Below, in pieces: positions 46,637 through 55,248 of a stretch of 64,000 nucleotides of DNA. Position numbers and translations under genes: made by a program. The notes beneath the pieces are model-generated. The model was not told the DNA's origin and did not search any database. It saw nothing but the letters and a program-made list of their open reading frames with translations. How positions within the stretch are numbered: the first letter of the stretch is position 1; every line of letters starts with the position of its first letter. The DNA is taken from assembly GCF_001580545.1 (NCBI RefSeq), contig NZ_LRBG01000039.1:186001-250000 (forward strand). The letters are read 5' to 3'. Source of the DNA: Paraburkholderia monticola. GTDB lineage: Bacteria > Pseudomonadota > Gammaproteobacteria > Burkholderiales > Burkholderiaceae.

Positions 46637-48193
46637 TCAGTTGACGGCGCGCGCCTTGTCCGCCCAATACGGCGCGCGGATTTCGCGCTTGAGAACCTTG
46701 CCCGCGCCCGACAACGGCAACTGATCGCGAAACTCGACCGTTTTCGGGCACTTGTAGCCCGCGATCGCCTGGCGGCAATGTTCGCGCACCTCTTCTTCGG
46801 CGAGCGTCGCGCCGGGCTTGCGCACGATCACCGCGTGCACGGCTTCACCCCAGGTCTCATGGGGAATACCGATCACCGCGCACGCGGCGACAGCCGGATG
46901 GCGGACGATCACGTTCTCCACTTCGGCGGAATACACGTTCTCACCGCCGCTCACGATCATGTCCTTGATGCGGTCGACGATGTAGAGATACCCCTGGGCG
47001 TCCATATACGCACCATCGCCGGTATGCAGCCAGCCGTCGCGCAAAGCCTGCGCGGTCTCTTCGGGCCTGTTCCAGTAGCCCGCCATCACGTTCGGCCCGC
47101 GCACGACGATCTCGCCGACCGTGCCGCGCGGGACTTCGTTGCCGAGCGCGTCGACCACTTTCACCATCAGACCCGGCAGGCCGCGGCCGATCGAGCGGTA
47201 CAGGCCGCTCTTGCGTCCCGCCTCGTCATGGTTGGCAGGCGGGTTGGCCGACACGCTCGGACACGCCTCGGTCATCCCGTATGAATGCGCGAGCTCGACG
47301 CCGGGCAACGATTCGATCACCCTGTCCAGCAACGTTTCCGGAATCGGCGACGCACCGTACGTGAGCCGCTTCAGGCTGCTCAGATCGGTGCGCGCGAAGT
47401 CAGGATGATTGAGCACCGCCTGGATCATGGTCGGCACGAGTAGCGTTTCGCTGACGCGTTCGTTGCCGATCGCCTCGAGCACGTCGCCGGCCTCGAAGGC
47501 GGGAATGACGACGTGCGCCTCGCCGGCGATGAACTGCACCAGTGCGCGCCCGAGTCCCGCCGCATGAAAGAACGGCGCTGCGTGCAGCACGGCGCTATCG
47601 GGCAACGGCGCGGACTCGGCAATCCGCATGAGGGACGAGCACCAGATGTTCAGATGCGTCTGCATCACACCTTTCGGAGAGCCGGTCGTGCCGCCGGTGT
47701 ACATGATGCAGGCGAGGTCCTCGCCACCACGGCCGAGGTCCGGCATGGGCGCCGCGGCCGCGATCAAAGCGTCGAACGGGAGCATGCCGGCTGGCGCATC
47801 GCCGTCACCCGCATGAATCAGGATTGGCGCGGTCCGTGCAAGCGCGCTAACCCGTCGCGCGATATCGACGAAATGGTCGTCGACGATCAGGATTCGGGTA
47901 TCGCAATCGTCCAGCGAATACCCGATTTCCGCCGCGCTCCAGCGGGTGTTGACTGGATTCAGAACGCCACCACCCCACCACACGCCCATCACGTATTCGA
48001 GGTAGCGGTCCGAGTTGAGTGAGAGCATGCCGACCCGATCTCCGTGGGCCATACCGAGACCTCGCAAGGCAGCAGCGAGGCGCGCCACGCGATCGGCGAA
48101 CTGGCGGAACGTCTGCCGGCGTCCCTTGAAGGTCAATGCCAACCGGTCCGGATTCTGCTGCAGCGAGCGATGCAGCCCTTGAGTCAGATACAT
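46637..48193 (-). CDS. Acyl-CoA ligase (long/medium-chain type)
   Basis: This 518-residue adenylate-forming enzyme begins MYLTQGLHRSLQQNPDRLAL. The P-loop is MYTGGTTGSPKGVMQ (near 160), later SYGMTEACPSV, GWLHTGDGAYMD, YIVDRIKDMIVSGGENVYSAEVE (core DRIKDMIVSGGENVY) and the C-terminal KVLKREIR lysine, all intact. GGGAG precedes the ATG at 48193; the open frame to 48337 is not supported. It activates a free acid to acyl-CoA. The gap to the preceding hydratase gene is 165 bases, so it may have its own promoter. Confidence 0.9.
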   Translation of the reverse strand: MYLTQGLHRSLQQNPDRLALTFKGRRQTFRQFADRVARLAAALRGLGMAHGDRVGMLSLNSDRYLEYVMGVWWGGGVLNPVNTRWSAAEIGYSLDDCDTRILIVDDHFVDIARRVSALARTAPILIHAGDGDAPAGMLPFDALIAAAAPMPDLGRGGEDLACIMYTGGTTGSPKGVMQTHLNIWCSSLMRIAESAPLPDSAVLHAAPFFHAAGLGRALVQFIAGEAHVVIPAFEAGDVLEAIGNERVSETLLVPTMIQAVLNHPDFARTDLSSLKRLTYGASPIPETLLDRVIESLPGVELAHSYGMTEACPSVSANPPANHDEAGRKSGLYRSIGRGLPGLMVKVVDALGNEVPRGTVGEIVVRGPNVMAGYWNRPEETAQALRDGWLHTGDGAYMDAQGYLYIVDRIKDMIVSGGENVYSAEVENVIVRHPAVAACAVIGIPHETWGEAVHAVIVRKPGATLAEEEVREHCRQAIAGYKCPKTVEFRDQLPLSGAGKVLKREIRAPYWADKARAVN

Positions 48194-48358
48194 GCTTTGT
48201 CTCCCTGCTGTGTTTGACTCTGCGAGCGTGTGCGAAATCGGCTGCCGGACCCAGCGAGACGATGCCGATCTCGACATCGCCATCCCCGTACACGCGTTCA
48301 GGCGTGCGCGACCAACGTTTCGCGAACGCGTTCGCACGCCGGGCGATCTGTGGCCACT

Positions 48359-49153
48359 CTATCCATGGAAGGCGGGCGGGCGCTTCCCAATGAACGCGGC
48401 AACGGCTTCGCGATGATCGGCCGTCTGATGCGAGAGCGCCTGATAGGCCGCCGACATTTCCAGCAGCGTATCCAGGCGGCAATGCATGCCTTCGCGCAGC
48501 AGCCGCTTCGCGAGCCGCACCGCGTGGGGCGGATTGGCGGCGATCGATCGCGCGAGACTGTGGGCGGTCGTCAGCAACGCATCGTGCGGCACGACGCGCG
48601 AGACGAGATTCCATTCGAGCGCCTGTTGCGCATCGATCGTCTGGCCGGTGAAGGTCAACTCCGCCGCGCGCGACAAACCGATGATGCGCGGCAGCAGCCA
48701 CGCCCCACCGTCGCCGGGAATGATGCCCAGCTTGACGAAACTCTCGGCGAATTTCGCGCGCTCGGAGGCGATGCGGATATCGCACATGCAGGTCAGATCG
48801 AGGCCGGCGCCGATCGCCGCGCCGTTGACGGCGGCGATGACCGGCACTTCCAGATTGAACAGTGCCAGCGGCAGTTGCTGAATGCCGCGCCGATAGTCCT
48901 GGCGGATCTCCATGCCGGGTATGCTGCCCGACGCATGCCGCTCCATGTCGTGGATATTGCCGCCCGACGAGAACGCCGTGCCAGCCCCCGTCAGGATCAC
49001 GGCACGCACGGAACGGTCTGCTTCGATCCGCCCGATCGCCGCCAGCAACTCCGCCACCGCCGTGTTGCCGGTGAGCGGATTGCGCCGCTCCGGTTCGTTC
49101 AACGTCAGCGTGACGATATGCTCGTCCTGCTCGTAGGTCAGATATTGGTTCAT
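48359..49153 (-). CDS. Enoyl-CoA hydratase/isomerase (crotonase family)
   Basis: This 264-residue crotonase has the oxyanion-hole segments AFSSGGNIHDM (about 61-71) and NGAAIGAGLDLTCMCD (about 109-124), then KLGIIPGDGGAWLL. Typical hydratases carry a Glu where PGDGG has Asp, so an isomerase or a hydratase with altered activity is possible. The ribosome site is weak; the frame to 49402 is less likely. It is 40 bases after the smaller acyl-CoA dehydrogenase gene in the minus-strand arm. It gives the pathway a second hydratase alongside the MaoC pair. Confidence 0.87.
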   Translation of the reverse strand: MNQYLTYEQDEHIVTLTLNEPERRNPLTGNTAVAELLAAIGRIEADRSVRAVILTGAGTAFSSGGNIHDMERHASGSIPGMEIRQDYRRGIQQLPLALFNLEVPVIAAVNGAAIGAGLDLTCMCDIRIASERAKFAESFVKLGIIPGDGGAWLLPRIIGLSRAAELTFTGQTIDAQQALEWNLVSRVVPHDALLTTAHSLARSIAANPPHAVRLAKRLLREGMHCRLDTLLEMSAAYQALSHQTADHREAVAAFIGKRPPAFHG

Positions 49154-49193
49154 GGGATGTCTAATCGTCTCCGCTGCTGTATAGGTTTGCTGC

Positions 49194-50195
49194 TCACGCG
49201 GCCGCGCTATAGGGCGCGGTTCGCGCGAAGTCCACGATCGTGCCGTGCTCCTGCGCGAGAACCGCGATTCCCACCATGCGATGCCAGAACGCTTCCGAGC
49301 CATCCGCGATGCGCCATTCGTGCAGCCGGCGCGTGTAGAGCTGGAGATCGTATTCGGCGGTGACGCCGATCGCGCCGTGCAGCGCATGCGCCGTCGATGC
49401 AATCAACGGCACCGCCGCGCTGGTGCGGGCTTTGGCGATTGCCGTCGCGAGCCGTTCAGGCACGGCGCCCGCGCCGCCGAACCCCAATCCCGATGCCATC
49501 CCGGCCGACGCCACATGCTGGGCCATCACGCTCAGCTGATGCTGGACCGCCTGGAATTTGCCGATCGATTTGCCGAATTGCGAGCGATCGTTGCAGTACT
49601 GCAGTGTCATCGCGAACACGTGATCCATCGCGCCTGCGATAGCGGCCGCATGGATCGCCGCGCTGAACAGCAGCACCGCCTCGCCGTTCGTACCGAACGT
49701 GGCGGGAACGGCGTCGGGACGCCAGACGAGCGTCCCGCAAAAACTTCCGCGCACACCGCTCGGCTCGCGCGCGGCTAGCGTCGCGTCCAGCAAAAGCAGA
49801 TCGCCATCGACATTGGCCAGCACGTGATCGCAGGTCATGCCGAACTGCACCTGAGGTGCTTCCAGTGAATCGTCTTCGCGACGGCGGCAAGCGCCCGCGA
49901 GCGTCGTCATTCCGACCGGTGTCGCAACCCCGGTGTCGCGCAACAGCGCTCGCGCAGCGATGCTCTGCGCTAGCGGCACTGGCACAGCGTAGCGCCCAAA
50001 AGCCCTGAGAACCGGCTCGACCGCCGACAGTGACAGGCCAGCGCCCCCGGCACTTTCCGGGCTCAGCAATTCCAGAAATCCGGCTTCCTCGACCGCATTC
50101 CAGATCGACGCGGCCGGGCCGCCGTTCTCGATTGCGCGGATCGCCTCGGGCGTGGCGCAATCGTCCAAAATAGCTTCAATGGCTTCGGTGAACAT
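49194..50195 (-). CDS. Acyl-CoA dehydrogenase-like protein, short (probable partner subunit)
   Basis: This 333-residue protein is shorter than typical members (about 380). The N-terminal helical and C-terminal domains are recognisable (CNDRSQFGKSIGKFQAVQHQL; core RSQFGKSIGKFQ near 207), but the usual TEP...GSD middle FAD segment is missing and the C-terminus reads RIADGSEAFWHRM in place of YEGTSE. It lies 26 bases after a full-length dehydrogenase gene. Adjacent long/short pairs in sterol catabolism (such as ChsE4-ChsE5) form mixed tetramers with one degenerate subunit; that is my inference here. Confidence 0.8.
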   Translation of the reverse strand: MFTEAIEAILDDCATPEAIRAIENGGPAASIWNAVEEAGFLELLSPESAGGAGLSLSAVEPVLRAFGRYAVPVPLAQSIAARALLRDTGVATPVGMTTLAGACRRREDDSLEAPQVQFGMTCDHVLANVDGDLLLLDATLAAREPSGVRGSFCGTLVWRPDAVPATFGTNGEAVLLFSAAIHAAAIAGAMDHVFAMTLQYCNDRSQFGKSIGKFQAVQHQLSVMAQHVASAGMASGLGFGGAGAVPERLATAIAKARTSAAVPLIASTAHALHGAIGVTAEYDLQLYTRRLHEWRIADGSEAFWHRMVGIAVLAQEHGTIVDFARTAPYSAAA

Positions 50196-50221
50196 GCAGG
50201 TCTCTTTCCTGGTCCAGAGGG

Positions 50222-51379
50222 TTAGCGCAAGCCAAGGCCACGCGCGATCATCCCGCGCAGCACTTCGCGCGTGCCGCCGCGCAGCGAAAACGTCGGCGAG
50301 ATCTGGCTGAGGTAGGCCACCGTGCGATATAGCTCGGGATCGATGGCCAGCGCGGGGTTCGCGCCAAGCGCGGCTTCCAGTTGCGCGGGAATGGCCTGCT
50401 CGAACTCAGTGCCGATGTCCTTGACGAGCGCGGCCTCCACGATCGGGGTTTCGCCGCGCGCGAGTCTCGCCGTGACCGCGATCGACAGACCGCGCAGCGT
50501 GGCCAGTTGCGTAGCGAAGCCGCCGAGCAACGCGAGGTCGGCGTCGCTCGCGCCGTGGCGGCGCAACTGCGCGCGCCAGCAGTCGAGCAGCACGACGCTC
50601 GAATAAAGCCGCTCCGGGCCGCTGCGTTCGAACGCGAGCTCGGCCGTCACCTGCTGCCAGCCGGCGCCCTCGTCGCCGATCAATGCATCGTCGGCGAGCA
50701 GGACGTCATCGAAGGTGACCTCGGAGAAGTGAGCGTCGCCGGTGAGATCGACGATCGGCCGCACGCTCACGCCCGGCAGCGACAGATCGACGATGAATTG
50801 CGACAAACCCTTCTGACGGTCCTCCGGCACACCCGACGAGCGAACCAGCGCAATCATGTACTGGCAATGCTGTGCGTTGGTCGTCCAGATCTTGCGCCCA
50901 CTCAGACGCCAGCCGCCGTCACAGCGCACCGCCCGCGTGCGTACGCTGGCGAGATCGGAACCCGAGTCGGGCTCGCTCATGCCGATGCAGAAGAACGCGT
51001 GCGCGGCACAGATGCGTGGCAGGTAGGAGTCCTTCTGCGCCTCGGTGCCGTAGCGCAGAATCAGCGGACCGCTTTGACGGTCGGCAATCCAGTGCGCGGC
51101 GACGGGCGCGCCCACCGCCAGCATTTCCTCGACCAGCACGAAGCGGCGAAACGCGTCCATGCCCGCGCCGCCGTAACTGGCCGGCAGCGTCAGCCCAATC
51201 CAGCCGCGTGCGGCGAGACGCCGGCTGAACGCCGCGTCGAAGCCCATCCAAGAGCGCGCACGAACTTCGGCGGGCGCGGGCGGCAAGTGTTCATCGAGAA
51301 ACTGCTTCACCTCCGCACGAAAGGCCTCAGCCTCGGCGGGGAGCGCCGTCAGATGGAAAGCATCCAGCAGGTTGTTCAC
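50222..51379 (-). CDS. Acyl-CoA dehydrogenase, full length (probable catalytic partner)
   Basis: This 385-residue dehydrogenase has the FAD/substrate segments GMSEPDSGSDLASVRT and GRKIWTTNAQHCQYM, and a C-terminal FSLRGGTREVLRGMIAR of the LCAD-like form, where the base is not in the terminal motif. The start is GTG with GGAGTGA upstream. It lies 42 bases after the ligase gene and 26 bases before the short dehydrogenase-like gene. It probably supplies the active sites of a heteromeric enzyme. Confidence 0.88.
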   Translation of the reverse strand: MNNLLDAFHLTALPAEAEAFRAEVKQFLDEHLPPAPAEVRARSWMGFDAAFSRRLAARGWIGLTLPASYGGAGMDAFRRFVLVEEMLAVGAPVAAHWIADRQSGPLILRYGTEAQKDSYLPRICAAHAFFCIGMSEPDSGSDLASVRTRAVRCDGGWRLSGRKIWTTNAQHCQYMIALVRSSGVPEDRQKGLSQFIVDLSLPGVSVRPIVDLTGDAHFSEVTFDDVLLADDALIGDEGAGWQQVTAELAFERSGPERLYSSVVLLDCWRAQLRRHGASDADLALLGGFATQLATLRGLSIAVTARLARGETPIVEAALVKDIGTEFEQAIPAQLEAALGANPALAIDPELYRTVAYLSQISPTFSLRGGTREVLRGMIARGLGLR

Positions 51380-51421
51380 GTCTCACTCCAGATTTTCTAG
51401 TGGTCGCCTCGGCGCCAGCCG

Positions 51422-52990
51422 CTATGCATCCGCGCGTTTCGCCAGCCGGGCGTAGCGCTCGCGCAGACCCTGCTTGTACAGCTTGCCGGTCGGTAGACGC
51501 GGCATCGTGTCGATGAAGTCGATCGATCGCGGCACCATGTATCGCGCGACCCGTGTGCGCAGATAAGCCAGCAGTTCTTCCGCGAGCGCGTCCGACGGCG
51601 CGACGCCTGGCGCCAGTTCGACAATCGCCTTGACCTGCTCACCCATCTCAGCGTCGGGCACGCCGATGACTGCCGCGTCGTGCACGTCGGCATGCACCGC
51701 GAGCGCGTCTTCGATCGCTTGCGGATAGATGTTGACGCCGCCCGAAATGATCATGAACGCCTTGCGATCGGTCAGATACAGATAGCCGTCGCTGTCGACG
51801 TGACCGATATCGCCGACCGCCGTCCACGTGGGATGACGCGGGTGCTGTGCGGCACGCGTCTTGTCGGGATCGTTGTGGTAATGAAAAGGCAGCTGGTCGC
51901 GTTCGAAATACACGGTTCCGGTTTCACCCGCCGGCAGCTCGTTGCCGTCGTCGTCGCAGATATGGATCACACCCAGCAGCGCGCGGCCGACCGAACCAGG
52001 ATGGGCGAGCCACTCTTCGGTATTGAGCGTGGTCACGCCATTGCCTTCGGTGGACGAGTAGTATTCCTCGATGATCGGCCCCCACCAGTCGATCATCTGC
52101 CGCTTGATCTCCTGCGGGCACGGCGCGGCTGCGTGGATCGCCAGCCGATGGCTCGACAGGTCGAACGCATTGCGCACCGTGGGGCCGAGCCTGAGCAGCC
52201 GGATCAGCATCGTCGGCACCCACTGGCTGTGCGTCACGCGATAGCGCTCGATGGCCCGCAACGCTTCGAGCGGATCAAACTTCTCCATGAACACCACGGT
52301 GCCGCCGCCGAATTGCGTTTCGATCCCGTAGCCGAGCGGCGCGGTGTGATAGAGCGGCGCTGGCGACAGATACACGGTTTGCGCATCGAAGCCATAGCGC
52401 TCGAACTGCGGACGACGCGCGGAGCCGGAGCCTTCCGTGGCGCGCCCATGCGACTGCGCGCGAATGATGCCCTTGGGATGGCCGGTGGTGCCCGAGCTGT
52501 AGATCATCATCGCGCCGAGCCATTCGTCCGCAAGCCGCGTCGCCGGGTAGCGCTGCATCACCGCTTCGTAGCTGTCCCAGCCGACGATAGTGCCGTCGAC
52601 CATCAGCCGCAGGCGGCACGTCGGCATCATGTCGCTCAGTTCGGCGGCAAGCTCGCGCAGCGCGTACGAGCTGACCACGACTTGCGCGTTGCTGTCCGCG
52701 ACAATGCCGGCCGCTTCCGCGGCGGTCAGAAAGCGGTTGACCGGTGTGATCATCAGGCCCGAACGCAGCGCCGCCCAACACACCTCGAAGCAGCGCATAT
52801 TGTTTTCCAGCACCATCGCGATGTGATCGCCGCGCCGCAGACCCATCGCGTACAGACATTGCGCGAAGCGGTTGGAACGCTCGTCGAGGTCGCGATAAGT
52901 CAGCACATCGCCGCTCGTGCAGTTGATCGCGGCGGGTTTTTCCGGCGTCAATTCCGCATGGTCGCCGAGGTACTTCGGGGTTCTGATCAT
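51422..52990 (-). CDS. Acyl-CoA ligase (FadD3/FadD13-like)
   Basis: This 522-residue adenylate-forming enzyme has the P-loop MIYSSGTTGHPKGIIR (near 165), EYYSSTEGNGVTTLN, a TAVGDIGHVD segment, YLTDRKAFMIISGGVNIYPQAIE (core TDRKAFMIISGGVN) and the terminal PTGKLYKQGLR lysine. AGGAG lies eight bases before the ATG. It follows an SDR gene by 36 bases and precedes the dehydrogenase pair. With ligases at 37311 and 46637 the island has three CoA ligases, suggesting several acid substrates or side-chain intermediates. Confidence 0.9.
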   Translation of the reverse strand: MIRTPKYLGDHAELTPEKPAAINCTSGDVLTYRDLDERSNRFAQCLYAMGLRRGDHIAMVLENNMRCFEVCWAALRSGLMITPVNRFLTAAEAAGIVADSNAQVVVSSYALRELAAELSDMMPTCRLRLMVDGTIVGWDSYEAVMQRYPATRLADEWLGAMMIYSSGTTGHPKGIIRAQSHGRATEGSGSARRPQFERYGFDAQTVYLSPAPLYHTAPLGYGIETQFGGGTVVFMEKFDPLEALRAIERYRVTHSQWVPTMLIRLLRLGPTVRNAFDLSSHRLAIHAAAPCPQEIKRQMIDWWGPIIEEYYSSTEGNGVTTLNTEEWLAHPGSVGRALLGVIHICDDDGNELPAGETGTVYFERDQLPFHYHNDPDKTRAAQHPRHPTWTAVGDIGHVDSDGYLYLTDRKAFMIISGGVNIYPQAIEDALAVHADVHDAAVIGVPDAEMGEQVKAIVELAPGVAPSDALAEELLAYLRTRVARYMVPRSIDFIDTMPRLPTGKLYKQGLRERYARLAKRADA

Positions 52991-53026
52991 CCACAGACTC
53001 CTGCAATGCGAGACGGTTTAGAGCGC

Positions 53027-53962
53027 TTACGCCACCGTTGCCGGAATCTCGCCGGAGGTCAGCGCGTTCGGCTCGGCCTGTTCCACCAGCCCCGGTATCA
53101 GCATGCCGAGTTCGGCCGCGTCCCAGCGCCCGTCCTTTTCGATGCGCGGACCCGCGCTCCAGCCTTCGGCCACCGTGATACGACCGCCGCGCACTCCGAA
53201 CACCCGCCCGCTGATGCCGCTCGACGCATGACTGCCCAGCCATGCCACCAGGGGCGCCACGTTGCCGGCGTCGAGCGGATCGAAACCGGGTGCGGCGCCC
53301 GCGGTGAATTCATCGCGCCGCGTCGCGAAGATGTCTTCGGTGAGGCGACTCATCGCGGTGGGATAGATCGCGTTCACGGTCACGCCGTAGCGTTCCAGTT
53401 CACGCGCCGCGATCACCGACATCGCCGCGACGCCCGCCTTCGCAGCGCCATAGTTGGCCTGGCCGGGGTTGCAATACAGCCCCGAAGACGAACTCGTGTT
53501 GATGAGCCGCGCCGCTCGCGCACGACCGGCCTTTGCCTCGTCGCGCCAGTAGGCGGCAGCGTGACGCGACGGCGCGAAGGTACCGCGCAGATGCACGCGA
53601 ATCACCGAGTCCCAGTCTCCCTCGCTCATGTTGGCAAGCGTGCGATCGCGCAGAATGCCAGCGTTGTTGACCAGCACGTCGAGGCCGCCGAAAACGGCAA
53701 TGGCCGTGTCGATCATATTCTTCGCACCGTTCCAGTCGGCGACGTCGTCGAAGTTCGCGACCGCCTCGCCACCGAGCGCTTCGATTTCGGCGACCACCTC
53801 GAGCGCGGGGCCGCTCGCCGAGCCGGAGCCGTCTCCATTGCCGCCCAGATCGTTGACGACGACCTTCGCACCTTGACGGGCGAACTCCAGAGCGTATTCA
53901 CGACCGAGGCCGCGCCCGGCGCCGGTGATGATGACAACGCGGTTCTTGCAAAGCTGCTGCAT
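53027..53962 (-). CDS. SDR of the multifunctional-enzyme-2 (17-beta-HSD4) type, arm 2
   Basis: This 311-residue SDR has TGAGRGLG (13-20), then GREYALEFARQGAKVVVNDLGG-like order (core REYALEFARQGAKVVVNDLG), NNAG near 99 and catalytic Ser158, Tyr171, Lys175. The REYAL...VNDLGG pattern and an extended C-terminus are typical of the dehydrogenase domain of peroxisomal multifunctional enzyme 2 and its actinobacterial single-domain relatives. It should oxidise (R)-3-hydroxyacyl-CoA. GGAGGA precedes the ATG. It lies 72 bases after the thiolase gene. Confidence 0.88.
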   Translation of the reverse strand: MQQLCKNRVVIITGAGRGLGREYALEFARQGAKVVVNDLGGNGDGSGSASGPALEVVAEIEALGGEAVANFDDVADWNGAKNMIDTAIAVFGGLDVLVNNAGILRDRTLANMSEGDWDSVIRVHLRGTFAPSRHAAAYWRDEAKAGRARAARLINTSSSSGLYCNPGQANYGAAKAGVAAMSVIAARELERYGVTVNAIYPTAMSRLTEDIFATRRDEFTAGAAPGFDPLDAGNVAPLVAWLGSHASSGISGRVFGVRGGRITVAEGWSAGPRIEKDGRWDAAELGMLIPGLVEQAEPNALTSGEIPATVA

Positions 53963-54034
53963 GGAAAATCCTCCGTGCTTTTTGGCGTATTGAGTTTTCA
54001 CGAGGCGCGACGCCGCACCTCCCTTACCCCGAAG

Positions 54035-55222
54035 TCAGTGCTTGCCGTACAAGGTCACCACGCACGCGCCGCCGAGGCCAAGGTTGTGCTGAAGCGCAAG
54101 CGTTGCGCCCTCTACCTGCCTCTGCCCGGCAGTGCCACGCAACTGATGGGTCAGCTCGTAGCATTGCGCGAGACCCGTCGCGCCCAATGGATGCCCCTTT
54201 GAAAGCAGGCCGCCGGACGGATTGATCACCACCTTGCCGCCATACGTGTTGTCGCCATCGCTGACGAACTTCTCCGCGCCGCCTTCCGGACAGAACCCAA
54301 GCGACTCGTAGCAGATGACCTCGTTGTGCGCGAAGCAGTCGTGCAACTCGCACACGTCGATATCTTCCGGTCCGATTCCGGCTTTCTCGTAGACCTTGTT
54401 CGCGGCCGAGCGCGTCATGTGCGTGCCGACATAATTGAGCATCGACGGCGGATCGAACGACGCGGGCGGATCGGTGGTCAGCGCCTGCGCGACGATCTGC
54501 ACATCCGTGCGCAGGTTTTGTTTCTTCGCGAACCGCTCCGAGACAAGGATCGCCGCGGCGCCGCCGCACGTCGGCGGACAGGCCATCAGGCGGGTCATCA
54601 CGCCGGGGATCAGTACGGTATCGTTCATCACGTCTTCGGTCGTCACCTGTTTGCGGAATAGCGCGAGCGGATTGTTCGCCGCGTGGCGGCTCGCCTTCGC
54701 GCGCACCGCCGCGAACGTTTCCATGCGTGTGCCGTAGCGCTGCATATGCTCGCGCCCCGCACCGCCGAACGTGCGCAGCGCTTGTGGCAGATGCGCGAGG
54801 TCGGCGGTCAGGTCGTGCATGATCGGCACGAAGCGCGCACGCGTCACCGGCCGGTCGTCCCAGTGCGACTTCAATGCGCCAGCCTGCATCTGCTCGAAAC
54901 CGAGTGCGAGGACACAGTCGGCATCGCCGTTGGCGATCGCCTGGCGCGCGAGATAGAGCGCGGTCGAGCCCGTCGAGCAATTGTTATTGACGTTGACGAT
55001 CGGGATGCCCGTCATGCCCACTTCGTACAACGCGGTCTGCCCGCACGTGGAGTCGCCGTACACGTACCCGGCGAACGCCTGCTGCACGAGGTCGTACGCG
55101 ATGCCCGCATCGGCCAGCGCGCGGCGCGTCGCTTCGGCACCCATTTCGGTGTAGCTCTGGCTTGCGCCCGGTTTGGCGAACTGGATCATTCCGACGCCCG
55201 CCACCAGTACTTTTTCGCTCAT
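54035..55222 (-). CDS. SCP-x type thiolase, copy 2
   Basis: This 395-residue thiolase is closely similar along its length to the one at 40407-41591 (394 residues), with the same Cys in NNNCSTGSTA, CELHDCFAHNE, SKGHPLGATG and LGGACVVT. It has no attached sterol-carrier domain. It follows the paralogous dehydrogenase by 26 bases, as copy 1 does in the opposite arm. It cleaves 3-ketoacyl-CoA, probably branched; the duplication may reflect different chain or branch positions. Confidence 0.9.
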   Translation of the reverse strand: MSEKVLVAGVGMIQFAKPGASQSYTEMGAEATRRALADAGIAYDLVQQAFAGYVYGDSTCGQTALYEVGMTGIPIVNVNNNCSTGSTALYLARQAIANGDADCVLALGFEQMQAGALKSHWDDRPVTRARFVPIMHDLTADLAHLPQALRTFGGAGREHMQRYGTRMETFAAVRAKASRHAANNPLALFRKQVTTEDVMNDTVLIPGVMTRLMACPPTCGGAAAILVSERFAKKQNLRTDVQIVAQALTTDPPASFDPPSMLNYVGTHMTRSAANKVYEKAGIGPEDIDVCELHDCFAHNEVICYESLGFCPEGGAEKFVSDGDNTYGGKVVINPSGGLLSKGHPLGATGLAQCYELTHQLRGTAGQRQVEGATLALQHNLGLGGACVVTLYGKH

Positions 55223-55248
55223 GATGCTGCCTCAAAAGGTAAGGAGAC

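Noticed and set aside
48322..48335. 14-base palindrome GCGAACG-CGTTCGC upstream of a CoA ligase gene
   Set aside because: It lies in a promoter-sized gap but is single, unrelated to the other palindrome, and short CG-rich palindromes are common here.
51680..54202. 840-residue open frame on the plus strand
   Set aside because: Antisense shadow of the CoA ligase, SDR and thiolase genes; arginine/histidine-rich with no motif.
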